Of a stretch of DNA of 64,000 bases, positions 10,956 through 25,467 are shown one piece after another. This DNA is from Acanthosepion esculentum. Taxonomy: Eukaryota > Mollusca > Cephalopoda > Sepiida > Sepiidae. The DNA is taken from the NCBI GenBank assembly GCA_964036315.1, contig OZ038485.1, positions 74,126,048 to 74,190,047 on the forward strand, in the 5' to 3' direction. The position numbers and the translations under genes were made by a program. Under the pieces are notes generated by a model that made no database searches, had not been told where the DNA came from, and saw only the letters and a list, made by a program, of their open reading frames with translations. Within the stretch, counting starts at the first letter, position 1; each line of letters begins with the position of its first letter.

Positions 10956-13900
10956 ATAAAGAAACAAGCTACTTTATCTACACATTTATGCTTAAATATT
11001 CATAAATACTAAAATAAGAAACTTTTTACACATTCAGGCTTTTTCTAAATAAATATTAAAATAGGATACTTTTTCTACACATTGATGCATTTTTAATATA
11101 ATAATTAAAATAAGTTGCTTTTGCTACACATTTTGACATTCTACTTCATAAAAATTAAAATAAGCTACTTTTTCCTGATATCTATGTTTTTCTTCATGAA
11201 TATTAAAATAAGCTACTTATCTACACATTTATGCTTTTTTATATAACTATTAAAATAAGTTACTTTTTCTACACATTTATACATTTTCATAGTATTAAAA
11301 TAATATTTTTTCTAAACTTTTGCTTTCCTCATGAACGAGGTTTCTTTTTCAACATATTCATGCTTTTTTCTAAAAATAAAATTTAAATTCTGCTACTTTT
11401 TCTACACACCCATACTTACTTAAAAATTAGATAAGCTACTTTATCTACATATTTATTATGTGCTCATTCTTGCTTTCTTGTACATAAATATTTAATTCAG
11501 TTACTGTTTCTATACATTTATGCTTTTTTAACATAAATATTAATATAAATTTTAAATAGCAAAATAAGATTCTTTGTATATATACATTTATGCATTTTTC
11601 TTCATAAATATTAAAAAGAAGCTACTTTTTCTGAATACTTTTTTTCTGAGCACATTGATGCCTTTAACCTCATGAATACTAAACTAAAATAAGCTACTCT
11701 TTCTACCCATTTTTCTTTATAAATATTAAAATTGGTTATTCCTTCTACACTTTTGTACATTTTTCTTCATAAATATTTAAAAACGCTAATTTTTCTACAC
11801 ATTTATGCTTTTTTCCAATATAAATATTAAAATAATTTATTTTTCTACACATTTCTGTATTTTTCTTCATAAATAATATAATACACAACTTTTTCTAAAC
11901 ATTTATGCTCTTGTATTCAGAGATATTAAAATATATGTTTTCTAGATATAAATGCTTTAATTCATGCATATACAAACATTTAAAACGCTACTTTTTCTAC
12001 ACATTTATGCATTTTCAGTATAAAAATTAACATAAGCTACATTTTCTACACATTTATGCTTTTTTCTGTATAATATTAAAATAAGCTACTTTTTCTAAAC
12101 ATTATGCTATTTTTGTCATAATGATTAAAATAGTTTTACTATTTATTTATGATTTTTCTTCATAAATATTATTTGGACATAAATATTGATATAAGATATT
12201 TTTCTACATGTATTTTCATAAATAATAAAATAAGCTATGCTTCCTACACATTTATGTTTTTTCTTCATAAGTATTAAAATTTACATTTTCTACACATTCT
12301 TACTTTCTTCAAAAATGTTAAAATAGGATACTTTTTCTACAAATTGATACATTTTTATTCATACATATTAAAATAATTTCCTTTTTCTACACATTTATGC
12401 ATTTTTCTTCATAAACATTAACTTCAGTTTTTGAAGAAACATATGCTTTTATTTCATAATAATAAAAATCAGCTACTTTTTCTACACATTTATGATTTTT
12501 ATTCATAATTAACCCATCCATAATAACTTAGCTACTTTTCTGCATTTTCTTAAAAAAAAACTGAAATAATCTACTCATTGTAACAATTTAAGATTTTGTC
12601 TTCATAAGGTTTTCTACATATAAGTTTTTCCTATATATTTAGGTAATTTTTAATATAATAGAATGAGATCGTTTTTCTACTCATTTATGCTTTTTCTTCA
12701 TAACCATTAAATAATATACATTTTCTAATCATTTATACATTGTTTTTCATGAATAATAAAATAAGTTACGTTTTACACACATTTATCCTTTTTTCTTCAT
12801 GAATATTAAAATAAGCTACTTTTTCTACGCATTTATACTATTTTCAACATAAATATTATATTCAGTTACTTTTCCACACATGCGTTTTATTCATAAAATT
12901 AAAATAAGCTACATTTAATACAGATTTATGCTTCTTTATTAATGAATATTAAAATAAGATACTTTCCTAGATATTTATGCTTTTTTCTTTATAAGTATTC
13001 AAATAAGTTACATGTTCTATACATTCTTCCTTTCTTCTTCATAAATAATAAAATAAATTACTTTTTCTTAACATTTATGCTTTTCTCTTTATAAATATTA
13101 AAATAAGTTAATTTCTCCCCACATTGACGATTTTTTTATAAATGTTAAAATTAATTACTTTTTCTGCACATTTATGCTTTTTACTTATAAATATTAGAAT
13201 AATCTATGTTTTCTATATATAAATAAATACACATTTCTGAATTATTCTTCATAATAAAATTAATAATAAAATTAGCGACTTTTGTACATATTTATGCTTT
13301 ATTTTTCATAAATATTTCAATAAATTACTTTTCTATACATTAATTCATTTTTATTCATATGAAAATAAGCCACTTTTCTACACATTTACACTTTTTTCAA
13401 CAATGTTAAAAAAGTTCCCTTCTTTTCACAAATATTTAAATATGCTACGTTTTGTACAGATTTATTTTTTCTTTATAAATATTAAAATATGCAAGTTTTT
13501 AAACACATTTATGCTTAGTCATTACAAATATTAAAATAAGCTTCTTTTTCTACCCATTTATGCTTTTTTATTCATAAATATTGTACACATTTATTATTTC
13601 TAGAAATAAATGTTAAAATAATTTACATTTCTTCACATTTCTGCATTTTCTACACATTTATGTTGAGCTATTCAGAAATATCAAAATAAATTTCTTTTTT
13701 TTACACTTATTATTTTTTCTTCATAAATATTGAAATCTTGTTGCTGTTCTACCCACTTCTTCATTTTTATTGAGATATGAAAATATAGTCTTTTTTCTAC
13801 ACATTTCGGCAGTTTTATTTATGAATATTAAAATAAGCTACTATGTTTCCACATTCACTAATTTTCGTCATAAATAACATCTACATTTTCATCAAATGCA

Positions 13901-14665
13901 TTTGATTCATAAAATTAAAAGATGCTTTTCCTACAATTTTATGCATCTTTCTTCATAAATATTAAAATAAGTTACTTTTTCAACTCATTTATGTTTTTTC
14001 ATAAATATTAAAATAAGCTATTTGTACTTACCATTTATGCTGAGCTATTCAGAAATATTAAAATAAGTTTTTCCTTCATAAATATAAAAATAAGCTACTT
14101 TTTCTACAGATTTATTCAGAAATTTTATGCAGTTATCCATTTCCCTCATAAATATTGAAATCTTTTTCACGTTTATTCATTTTTATTCAGAATTATGAAA
14201 ATGATCTATTTACACATTTATGGATTCATATTTGAAAATGTGTAAGTAAGCAATATTTATACACTTTTATTGTTTTTATACAGAATTATGAGATATAATT
14301 TTTCAACACATTTATGCTTTCATAAGATTTTTATAAATATTTATCATTTTTGAGTAAAATTAAAATAAGCTTCTATGCATTTACGTTTATATTTGAAAAT
14401 ATGACAACATTTCTATATTTATGAGTTTTATATACATTTAGTCTTTATTCATGAATATGAAAATTAATTTATTTTTCCAGACATTTATGCTTTATTCTTT
14501 TGAAATATAAAGCTTGTTTATTTAAACATTTATGATATTTTGTTCAGATACGTAAAAATGAACTTTTTATACGCATTAGTTACCTTAGAAATATGAAAAT
14601 ATGCTACTTTGTCAATACATTCATGCTTTGTCTTCATAAAAATTAAAATAAGCTACTTCTTCTAC
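10956..14665 (-). repeat. Minisatellite array variant 3 (- orientation), main block
   Basis: Long tandem array with units such as TTCTACACATTTATGCTTTT, TTCTTCATAAATATTAAAAT and AAGCTACTTT, about 50 bp each. This is the exact reverse complement sense of the array at 14,680-21,220. It is mostly monomeric; I did not see the three-unit periodicity of the opposite arm. It continues the block at 4,946-5,520 interrupted by the gypsy element. Confidence 0.92.
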
Positions 14666-14679
14666 ACATTTTAGAAAAT

Positions 14680-17600
14680 ATGGCTCTTTTTGATATGTAT
14701 GCAGAAAAACGCATAAATGTGTTAAAAATACAGCTTATTTTCATATTTATGAAGAAAAAACCTAAATGTTTAAAAGTGTATTATTTTAATATTTATGCAG
14801 AAAAAGCCAAATGAATAGAAAAAATCGCGTATTTCCATTAATTATCAGAAAAAACTCTAATGTGTAAAAAATCAACTTAATTATGAAGAATGTATGGAAA
14901 AATAGGTTATTTTGTTATATATGAGGAAAAACCATGAATGTGTAAAATATCAGATTATTTTTATATTTATGTAGAAAATCCTAAAAGTATCTTATTTTAA
15001 TATTTATGCAGGAAAAAGCTTAAACGAATAGGAAAGAAAAGGCTTAATTTGGTATTCATTATGAAAAAAGCATATATGTGTAAAAAATCAGCTTATTTTC
15101 ATATTTATGAAGGAAAAATATAAATATGAAGAAAAAATTACATGTTTTAATTTTTGTGCAGAAAAAAGCCTAAATAGAAAAGTCGTGTATTTTGATATTT
15201 ATGAGAGAAAAGCAGAAATGTGTAAAGACTCAGCTTATTTCCATATTTATGAAGAAACAACCGTAAATGTGTAAAAAAAGTATCTGATATTAATATTTAT
15301 GAAGACAAATGCCTAAATGCATAGAAAAATGTTGATATGCATGCGGAAAAAATCATAAATGTGGAAAAAATCAGTTTATGTTCAATTTTATGAAGAAAAA
15401 TCCTAAACGTGTAGAAAATGTATTTTATTTTAATATTCATGCAGAAAAAAGCCTAAATGTATAGAAAAAATCAATTGTTTTGATATTGATGTGCAAAAAA
15501 GCATAAATGTGTAAAAAAATCAGCTTATTTTCATATTCATGTAGAAAAGTCCAAAATCTGTGAAAAAGTGTCTAATTTTAACATTTTACCGAAAAAGCAG
15601 CAATGTATAAAAAAGTGGCTTATTTTGATATTTATGTGGAAAATAGCATAAATGCGTATAAAAACAGCTAATTTTCATATTTATGAAGCAAAAACTGTCA
15701 GGAAATTATCTTATCTTAATATTTATGCATAAAAAGTTTATATGCATAGAAAAAGTAGCTTATTTTCAGATTTAACAGGATAAAGCATACACGTGTACAA
15801 AATCAGCATATTTTCATATTTAGAGAAGAAAAATGACTAAATGTGTTAGTAAAAGTATCTTATTTTTATATTTATGCAGAAAAAAGCCTAATGAATAGAA
15901 AAAATCGCTTATTTTGATATTTAAGGAGAAAAAAACCTAAAGGTGTAGAAAAAGTCTCTCATTTTATTATTCATGCACAAACTAACCAAAATATAAAGTA
16001 AAGTAGATATTTTTGGTATTTATGAGGAAAAAGCATAAACGTGTAAAATATCAGTTTATTTTCATATTTATGTAGAAAAAGCGTAAATGTGTAGAAAAAG
16101 TACCTGAATATCTTCTGTAAAAAAAATCAGCTTATATTCAAATTCATAAAGAAAAATCCTAAATGTGTAGAAAAAGTATTCTATTTTAATATTTATGCAG
16201 AAAAAATCCTAAATATATAGAAAAGGCGAACATTTTGATATTCATGTGCAAAAAGGCATAAATGTGTAAAAAATCATCTTATTATCATATTTATGAAGAA
16301 AAAAGCCTAAATGTGTAGAAAATTTATCTATTTTTAATATGTATGCAGGAAAAAGTGTAAATGTATTGAAAATGTTGCATATTTTAATATGTATGTGGAA
16401 AATGTGTACAAAACCAGCTAATTTCATAATTATGAAGAGAAAACCTAAATGTGTGGAAAAAGTGTCTTATTTTAATATTTATGCAGAAAAGAGCTTAATG
16501 TATACAAAAAGCACCTTGTTTTGATATGCCTGTGGACAAAAGCACAAATGTGTAAAAAATGATCTTATATTCAAATTTATATAGAAAAACCTACATGCGT
16601 AGAAAAAGTATTTTAATATTTACGCAGAAGAAGCTTAAATGTATATGAAAAGTCACTTATTTTGATATTGATGTGTAAAAAATCATACATGTGTAAAACT
16701 TCACCTTAATATATTTAAGAAGAAAAAAGCCAAAATATGTAGACAATTTATCTTATTTTACTATTTATGTAGAAAAAACCTAAATGTATAGAAAACGTCG
16801 CTTATTTTGATATGTATGAGGAAAAAATCAGCTTCATTTTATACTTATGAATAAAAATATCTAATACCTTTATATACATTCTGGTTTTCTGCATAAATAT
16901 TAAAATAGTGTCCTATTTTAATATTTATGCAGAAAACCAGAATGTTTATAAAAAGTAGCTTATTTTGATACTTATGAAGAAAATGGTTGAAATGCGAAAA
17001 AATAATCTTATTTTCACATTTATGAAGAAAAAAGTCTAAATGTATAGATAAAATATCTTATTTTAATATTTATACAGGAAAAAGTCTAAATGCATAGAAA
17101 AAGTAGTTTAATTTGTTATTCATGAGGAAAAAAGCATAAATGTGTAAAAAATTAGCTTATTTTCCTATTTATGAAGAAGAAGAAGCCTATAAATCAGTAT
17201 AAAAAGAATCTTATTTTATTATTTAGGCAGAAACTATCCTAAATATATGGAAAAGTAGCTTATTTTGATATTTATGAAGAAAATAGCATAAATGTGTAAA
17301 ATGTCAGCTTATTTTCATATTTACGAAACAAAGCCTAAATGTGTAGAAAAAGTATCTTATTTTAATATATATGCAGGAGAAAGCCTAAAGCATTGCAAAT
17401 ATCGCTTATTTTGATATGTATGAGGAAAAAAGCATAAACGTTCCAAAAATCAGGTTATTTTCATATTTATGAAAAAAACATAAACGTGTGGAAAGTTGAC
17501 ATCTTTATTTATGCAGAAAAAGCCGGAATGTATTTTTAAAAAGTGGCTTATTTTGAAATTTCTGAGGAAAATAGCATAAATGCGTAAAAAATCATCTTAT

Positions 17601-19960
17601 TTTCATATTTATGAAGAAAAATCCTAAATCTGTTGAAAAATTATCTTATTTTAATAATTATGCAGAAAAAAGCAAAAAGGCATAAATGTGTAAATAATCA
17701 CCTTATGTTCAAATTTATTTAGAAAAAGGCTAAATGTGTAGAAAAAGTCGATTATTTTGATATAGATATACAAAAAAGCATAAATGTGTAAAAAATCATC
17801 TTACTATCATAGTTATGAAGAAAATATCTTAAATGGGTAGAACATTTATCTTATTATATTATTATTTGCAGAAAAAAGCATAAATGTTTAGAAAAAATCA
17901 CTTATTTTGATATGCATGTGGAAAAAAGCATCAATGTATAAAAAAATCAACTTATTTTCATAATTATGAAGAGAAAAACTAAATGTGTGGGAAAAGTGTC
18001 TTATTTTAATATTTATGCAGAAAAAACGGAATGTATAAAGAAAGCATTTTGATATTTATGTAAAAGAAGCCTAAATGTGTAGAAAAACTCTTATTTTAAT
18101 ATTTCACGAAAAAACCTGAATGCATAGAAAAAGTAGCTTAAATAAGGAAAAAAAGCATAAATGTGTAAAAAAAACTGCTTATTTTCATATTTATGAAGAA
18201 AAAGCCTAAATGCATTGAAAAATCACTTATTTTGATATTTATGAGAAAAAAGCAGAAATGTGTAAAAAATCAGTTTACTCTATATTTATGAAGAAAAAAC
18301 CAAAATTTGTAAATAAGTATCTTATTTGAAGATTTATGAAAACAAAAGCCTAAATCTATTGAAAAATTACCTTATTTTGCTATGTATGTGGAAAAAAGAA
18401 TAAATGTGTAAAAACATCAGCTTCTTTTAAAATCTATGTAGAAAAATCCAAAATGTGCAGAAAAGTATCTTATTTTAATATTTATGCAGGAAAAAGCCTA
18501 AATGTATAGAAAGAAATCTCTTACTTTGACATTTATGTGTAAAAAGCACAAATGTGTAAAAAATCAGCTTATTTTTATATTTGTGAAGAAAAAAGCCTAA
18601 ATGTGTAGAAAAAGTATTTTACTTTAATATTTATGCAGAAAAAGCCTAAATGTATAGAAAAATAGATTATTTTGATATTGATGTGCAAAAAAGATAAATG
18701 TGTAAAAAAAATCAGCTTATTTTCATATTTATGAAGAAAAAAGCCTAAATGTGTAAAAGATTATTTTATTTAACTTAAAAAAGCCTAAATGTATAGAAAA
18801 GGTCGGTTATATTGATACATATGAGGAAAAAAGCACAAATATTTTTAAAAAATCACCTGATTTTCATAATTATGAAGAAAAAACCTAAATGTATGAACAA
18901 AGTATCTTATAATATTTATGCAGAAAAAGCTGGAATGTATTTAAAAAAGGTAGTTTATTTTGATATTTATGAGGAAAATAGCATAAATGCGTAAAAAAAT
19001 CATCTTATTTTCATATTTATGAAGATAAAAGGTTTTGAATAAGTATCGCATCTTAATAATTATGCAGAAATGTAATTATGCTTACATGTATAGAAAATTA
19101 GCTTATTTTCATATTTATGAGGAAAAAGGAAAAATTTGTAAAATAAAGCTACTTATTTTCATATTTTAGAAGAAAAAAGCCTAAACATGTAAAAAAAAGT
19201 ATCTCAATTTAATATTTATGCAGAAAAAAAGCCTAAAGGTAAGAAAAAGTAGGTTATTTTATATTTATGAGGAAAAAAAGCATCAATGTGTAAAAAAATC
19301 AACTTATTTTCATATTTATGAAGAAAAAAGCCTAAATCGTTAGAAAAAGTATCTTCTTTTATTATTTATGCAGAAACTAGCTAAATATATGGAAAAGTAG
19401 CTTATTTTGAAATTTATGAGGAAAAAAGCATAAATGTGTAAAAAATCAGCTTATTTTTATATTTATGAAGAAAAAACCTAAATATGTAGAAAAAGTTACT
19501 TGTTATTTATGCAGAAAAAAGCCTAGATGTATGATAAAATCGCTCATTTTGATATTGATGAGAAAAAAGCACAAATGTGTAAAAAGAATCAGCTTATTTC
19601 CTTATTTATTAAGAAAAAAGCCTAAATTTGCCAAAAAGTATTTTATTTCAATATTTATACAGAAAAAAGCCTAAATATGTAGAAAAGTACCTTATTTTGA
19701 TAAATTAAGAAAGAAAAAAATACTAAATGTGAACAAAAAGTATTTTATTTTAATATTTATTTAAAAAATATATAGAATAAGTCGATTACTTTTATATTGA
19801 TGTGCAAAAAAGCGTAAATCTGTAAAAAATATCTCATTTTCGTATTTATGAAGAAAAAAGTCTAAATGTATAGAAAGTCGCTTACTTTTATATTCATGAG
19901 GAAAAAAGCATAAATATTAATAAATCATCTTATTTTTCATAATTATCGTGAAAAAAACAG
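14680..19960 (+). repeat. Minisatellite organised as a 3-monomer higher-order repeat (~150 bp)
   Basis: Three monomer types alternate. A: TATTTATGAAGAAAAAAGCC ... GTATCTTATTTTAA. B: TATTTATGCAGAAAAAAGCC ... TCGCTTATTTTGA. C: TATTTATGAGGAAAAAAGCA ... AATCAGCTTATTTTCA. The B-type GCAG mark at 19,217, 19,366 and 19,507, and the C-type GAGG mark at 19,268, 19,419 and 19,558, are each about 140-151 bp apart. The order A-B-C holds in most of the block with local deletions. Short open frames inside are repeat by-products. Confidence 0.85.
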
Positions 19961-21220
19961 AAATGTGTAGAAAAGTAACTTATTCTAATATTTATATATA
20001 AGTAAGCATTAATGTATTTTAAACGTGCCTTATGAAATATTTATGAAGAATAAACACAAATTTGTAGGAATATGGCTTATTTTAATATTTATTGAGAAAA
20101 GGCATAAATCTGAAGAAATAGTAGTGTATTTTAATATTTCTGAAGAATAAGCATATATGTGTAGAAAAAGTAGTTTATTTTAATATTTAAGAAGTAAACC
20201 AAAAATATATATAAAAATCGTAACCAAGCATAAATGGGTTTAAACAAGAGCTTATGTTAATATTTATGAAGAGGAAAGCATAAATGTAAAGAAAAAGTGA
20301 TTTTAATACTGTTATAACTCACGCATAAATCTTTTTAAAAAATTAGCTTATTTTAATATTTATCAGAACATAGCATATATATATATGTAGATAAGTAGCT
20401 TATTTTAATATTCATGAAGAAATATAAATGTGAAGAAAAAGAAAAATGAAGAAAAATGCTCAAATGTGTAGAAAAATAACATATTTTAATATTTATGAAG
20501 GAAAATAAATAAATGTACAAAGAAACTTATTTTGATATTAAAGTAAAATAAAACATACAGAAAAAGTAGCTTATTTTAATATTAATGTAGAAAATGCTTA
20601 AATTTATATAAAAAGAATTTTATTTTAATATGTCTTATTAACTATGCATAACTGTGATTCAAATTTAGGTTATTTATGAAAAACTAAAAGTAAATGTGTA
20701 GAAAAAGTAACTTCTTTAAACATTTATGAAGAAAATCAAATGAATGTGTAGAAAAGGGATTATTTCAATATTTATATACAACTAAGCATAAATATGAAGA
20801 AAAGTAGCTTATTTTAATATTTAGAGAGGAAAAGCATAGATATGTGAAAAATAATTATTTTTAATTATTTCTAATTAATAATTATGAAGAAAAAAAGCAT
20901 AAATGTATAGTACAAGAAACTTAATTCAGTATTTATGTATAACTAAGCATAAATGTGTAGAAAAATAACTCATTTTTATATTTATGTAAACTATGTAGAA
21001 ATGTCTTAAAAAGTAAGTTATTTTAGCATTTATAAATATAAATGCATAAATGTTTAGAAAACGTAACATAGTTTAATATTTATGACGAAAATCAAAATGT
21101 GGAAAAAGCAACTTATTTTAATGTAAATGTGTAAAAAACAAAGATTATTTACATATTTAAAAAAAAAAGATAATTGTGTAGAAAATGTAACCTATTTTCA
21201 TATTTAAAAAATGTAAAAAC
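19961..21220 (+). repeat. Minisatellite variant 3, monomeric part
   Basis: Units like AATATTTATGAAGAAAAAGC, ATAAATGTGTAGAAAAAGTA and GCTTATTTT run without the clear A-B-C alternation, and are more diverged than the preceding block. Confidence 0.82.
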
Positions 21221-24200
21221 GTGAAAAAAGAAGCCTAATTTCATACTTCTAAATAAGAAAACATATGTGTATAGAAACATTATTTATATATTTCTAAATA
21301 AAAAAATCATAAATGTGTCCAAACTAAGCTAATTTACATATTTCTAATTAAAAATATAAACGTGTAGAAACGGTAGCCTAGTTTCATATTTTAAAAAAGG
21401 CATAAATGCGTAGAAAAAAGCTTAATTTCATACTTCTAAATAAAAGTCACAAATGTGTATAGAAAGGTGATATTTTACATTTTTCTGAACGCAAAATCAT
21501 GTGTGTAGAAGCTAAGCTAATTTTTATATTTCTAATGAAATATATGAGTGTGAAGAAAAAGAAGCTTAATTTCATACTTCTAAATAAAAAAAAGTATAAA
21601 TGTGCAGAAATTAAGCTTCTTTGCGTATTTCTAGGGGAAAACACAGATTTGTAGATAATGTGGCCTATTTTTATACTTTTGAAAAAGACATATATGTGTA
21701 GGAAAAGATTAATGTCATACTTCTAAATAAGAAAACATAAATGTGTTGAGAATGGCTGTACTTTAAATATTTCTAAATAAATGTGTAGAAACTAATCTAA
21801 TTTCCATATATCTAATAAAAAAACATAAATGAGTAGAAAGTGTAGCCATTTTTCATATTTAGAAAATGCATAAATGTGTAACTGCTAATCTACTTTACAT
21901 ATGTATAAGGAAAAACATAAATGTATAGTAAATGTAGCTTATATTCTTACTTTTGAAAAAAGGCATAAATATGCAGAAAAATAAGCTTAATTTCATACTT
22001 CTAAATAAGAAAGCATAAATCTGTAGAAACAAAGATTATTTACACATTTCTAAGGAAAAAGGTAAACGTGTAGAAAATGTAGCCTATTTTCATATTTTGC
22101 AAAAGACATAAATGTATAGAAAAAGAAGCTTAATTTCATATTCTAAATAAAAAAGGCATAAACATGTATAGAAAGGTGATACTTTACATTTTTCTAAATA
22201 GAAAAGCATAAATATGGAGAAATGAAGATCATTTTCATATCACTAAGGATGCATAGTAAATATAGCCGATTTTCATATTTTTAAAAAGCCATAATGTGTA
22301 TAAAAGAAGCTAAATTTCATAATTTTATATGAAAAAGCATAAATGTGTATAGAATATTTATACTTTACATATTTCAAAATAAAAATCATAAATAAGTAGA
22401 AACGAAACTTATTTATACATTTCTAAGGTAAAAATAAATTTGTAAAATTGTAGCTATTTTTCATATTTTTAAAAAGTCATAAATGTGTAGAAAATGACGC
22501 CTATATTTTTAAAAAAGATATTGAAACGAAACGTATTTACATACTTATAAGAAAAACATAAATATATAGATAATCCAGCCTATATTCATATTTTTAAAAG
22601 GGTATAAAGTGTAGTCAAAGAATCTTAATTTAATACTTTTAAATAAAAAAGTATAAATGTGTATTAATAGGTGATAATTTACATATTTCTAAATAAAATG
22701 CATAAATATTTAAAAAGGAATCTTATTTACATATTTCTAAGAAAAAGCACCAAAGTGTAGAAAAGGTAGCCTATTTTCATATTTTTGAAAAAGGAATAAA
22801 TGAAAGCACAATGAAAGCAAATGAAGCACAATTTCATACTTCGAACTATGAAATTGTGCTTCATTTGCTACACATTCTTAAGCATAAATATGTGTAGAAA
22901 GATGAGACTTTACATATTTCTAAATAAAGAAGCATAAATGTGTAGAAACTATGCTTATTTAGATATTTCTAAGGAAAAAACAGAAATGTTTAGAAAATGT
23001 AGCCTAAAAAATGTGTATAGAAAGGTGATTCGTTACATATTTCCAAAATAGAAATTATTAAATATATAGAAAGAAAGTTCCTTTTTATCTTTATATATAA
23101 AGAAACTCAAATGTGTTTCAAAATATGCTTATTTTCATATTTCAAGATAAGAAAAAAATAAATTTGTAAAAATATGCTTATTTTCATATTTCAAAATAAG
23201 AAAACATAAATTGATACTAAGAGGTCAAATTTATTAAAAAATAAGAATATATGTGTAGAAAAAGCAGCTCATTTTAATATTTTTATATAAAAATAATAAA
23301 ATATATAATGAAACTTCTTATATTTCAAAATAAAAAGGCCTAAATCTGTATAGAAAATCTTGTCTATTTTTTAATTAAAAAAAAACTTGCAGAAAAGTAG
23401 GTTATTTTCGTATTTCTAATTGTAAAAGCATATACGTATAGATACTTGTAAAGATAATATAATTAATATAAAGATGCTTATTTACATATTTCTAAAGGAA
23501 AAAAGCAGGATGTGTAGAAAATGTAGCCTATTTTCATATTTATAAATAAAATGCATAATCATATACAAAAGGAATCTATTTTTCCATATTTCTAAATAGA
23601 AGTATAACTGAATTGAAAAAGTAGCTTATTTGCATATTTGTAATTTTTTAATTAGAAATATTAAAATGAGCTAGCATTAATGTCTACAAAAATAAGCTGG
23701 TTTTAATATTTCTAAATAAAAATGACTAAATGTGTATTAAAAGAAGCTTAATTTCATATTTCTAATTAAAAATGCAAAAATGTGTAGAATATGTAGTGTC
23801 TGAATGTAATATTTATATATAAAAATGTCTAATGTCAAAAAAGCTTATTTTAATATTTATGAATAAAATCCATAAATGTATATAAAAATATGTTTCTAAA
23901 TAAAGGTATTTCTAAATAAAAGGGCATAAAACTTTATAAAAAAATTATTTTTATATTTCTATATAAAAAAATGTATAATTATGTATAAAATATATTTTTC
24001 ATATTACTAAACGGAAAAACATAAGTATGCAAAAAGAGATATTTATTTTCATATTTCTCAGCAAAAAATCATAAATGTATATCAGAATAGCTTATTTTCA
24101 TATTTATATATAAAAATGCATAAACGTGTAGAAATTGTAGCCTATTTTCTTATTTATAAATAAAAGTATAAAAAAATCTAAATAAAAAAATTCTAAATAA

Positions 24201-25080
24201 AAGTATAAAAGGGAATTTTATTTTCTAATTTACCTATAAAAATGCTTTAACATGTAGAAAAAAAGGAGCTTATTTTCATATTTCCAAATAAAAATCATAA
24301 ATGTGTAGAAAAAGAATCTTAATTACATATTTCTACGGAAAAAGTTTAGAAATATTAGCTTATTTCTATATAAAAGCATTAATATGCAGAAAAATATATT
24401 TTTAATATTTCTAAAAAAATGCATAATCGTTTATCAAAAGTTAGTTTATGTTCATATTTCTAAATAAAATCTATAGAAAAAGAAGCTTAATTTCATATTT
24501 CTAAATAAAAAAGCATAAATGTGTATAAAAGGAAGCTTATTTTTATATTTTTAAATATAAGCATAAATGTGTAGAAAAAGTAACTCATTTTTATATTTCT
24601 AAATAAAAAAGCATTTCTAAAGAAAAAATAATAAATGTGCAGAAAATGGGGTTTATTTGAATATTTTTATATAAAAATGCACAAATGTGCACAAAAGGTA
24701 ACTTATTTTCACATTTCTGAATTAAAAATATAGAGGAAGATGATTATTTTAATTTTCAAAACAAAAAAGAATAAATGAGAATAAAAAATAACCTCATTTT
24801 TTATTAAAAAAATCGAATATGTGTAGAAAATATTGCATATGTCCATATTTCTTAATAGAAAATCATAAATGTGTAGAATCTTTTGCCTATATGCATATTT
24901 CTATATGAAAATGCATAAATGTATAGAAAATATCTTATTTTCATATTTCTAAATAACAAATAAGCATATAGGAAAAATATTATTCTCATATTTTTCTAAA
25001 TAAAAAGTTGAATGTATAGAAAATATTGCCCATTTACATATTTCTAAATAAAATGTACAAATTTGTAGAAAATATATGTA
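21221..25080 (+). repeat. Minisatellite variant 1 block (+ orientation)
   Basis: Units switch to the ATATTTCTAAATAAAAAAGC, ATAAATGTGTAGAAAATGTA form seen at 1-2,130, with mixed tails (GCTTAATTTCATACTT, GCCTATTTTCATATTT). Copies are diverged and include internal deletions. The array stops at about 25,080, where a LINE fragment begins. Confidence 0.88.
22816..22869. repeat. Perfect 23-bp inverted repeat with 8-nt loop
   Basis: AGCAAATGAAGCACAATTTC... at 22,816-22,838 is exactly the reverse complement of 22,847-22,869, with an 8-nt loop (CTTCGAAC). One minisatellite unit has been duplicated in inverted orientation. Confidence 0.9.
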
Positions 25081-25159
25081 TATATATTCCGTATGTACCA
25101 ACATGATTTTTCAGATCACAGCTGACACCTAATTGTGCCTACTCACAATAATTTTAAAC

Positions 25160-25466
25160 GTCTACTCAGAGGCTAAGTATTTGTTTGCTGATAGAATAAG
25201 GTTCCGTATAGACTCTAACAAGTTTGGTTCTTGTGACTATTGGTGACTCTTTAATAGTGTGTTTAATAAGAATAAGTCTTCTATTCCCACTCTCTTAACA
25301 TCTGATGATAACGCAAAATGTTTTGCTGTCAAACTTCAAATTCTACTCTTGACATATGGAGTATCTTAACCTGACTTTCCACTTTCCACTTAGTCTCTAT
25401 TAAGTGATATGCATATAACATCTGGATGGATTTATTGCCTTGCTTGGTTTGAAATGATTAAAAATA
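25160..25466 (+). mobile_element. LINE fragment (same family as 30,240-33,760)
   Basis: Sequence such as AAGTTTGGTTCTTGTGACTA and AGTATCTTAACCTGACTTTCC matches corresponding parts of the LINE copies at 31,265 and 47,840. The right end, TGCCTTGCTTGGTTTGAAATG then ATTAAAAA, matches the LINE 3' tail at 33,723-33,757. It is therefore an internally deleted, non-coding remnant. Confidence 0.7.
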
Positions 25467-25467
25467 C

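Noticed and set aside
16242..19674. Several 60-70 codon frames with MKKKPK or MYAGK starts
   Set aside because: They follow the minisatellite monomer and change with it; there is no gene structure.
10956..25080. Possible CRISPR-like array
   Set aside because: Units are contiguous and degenerate with no unique spacers, and the genome is clearly eukaryotic.
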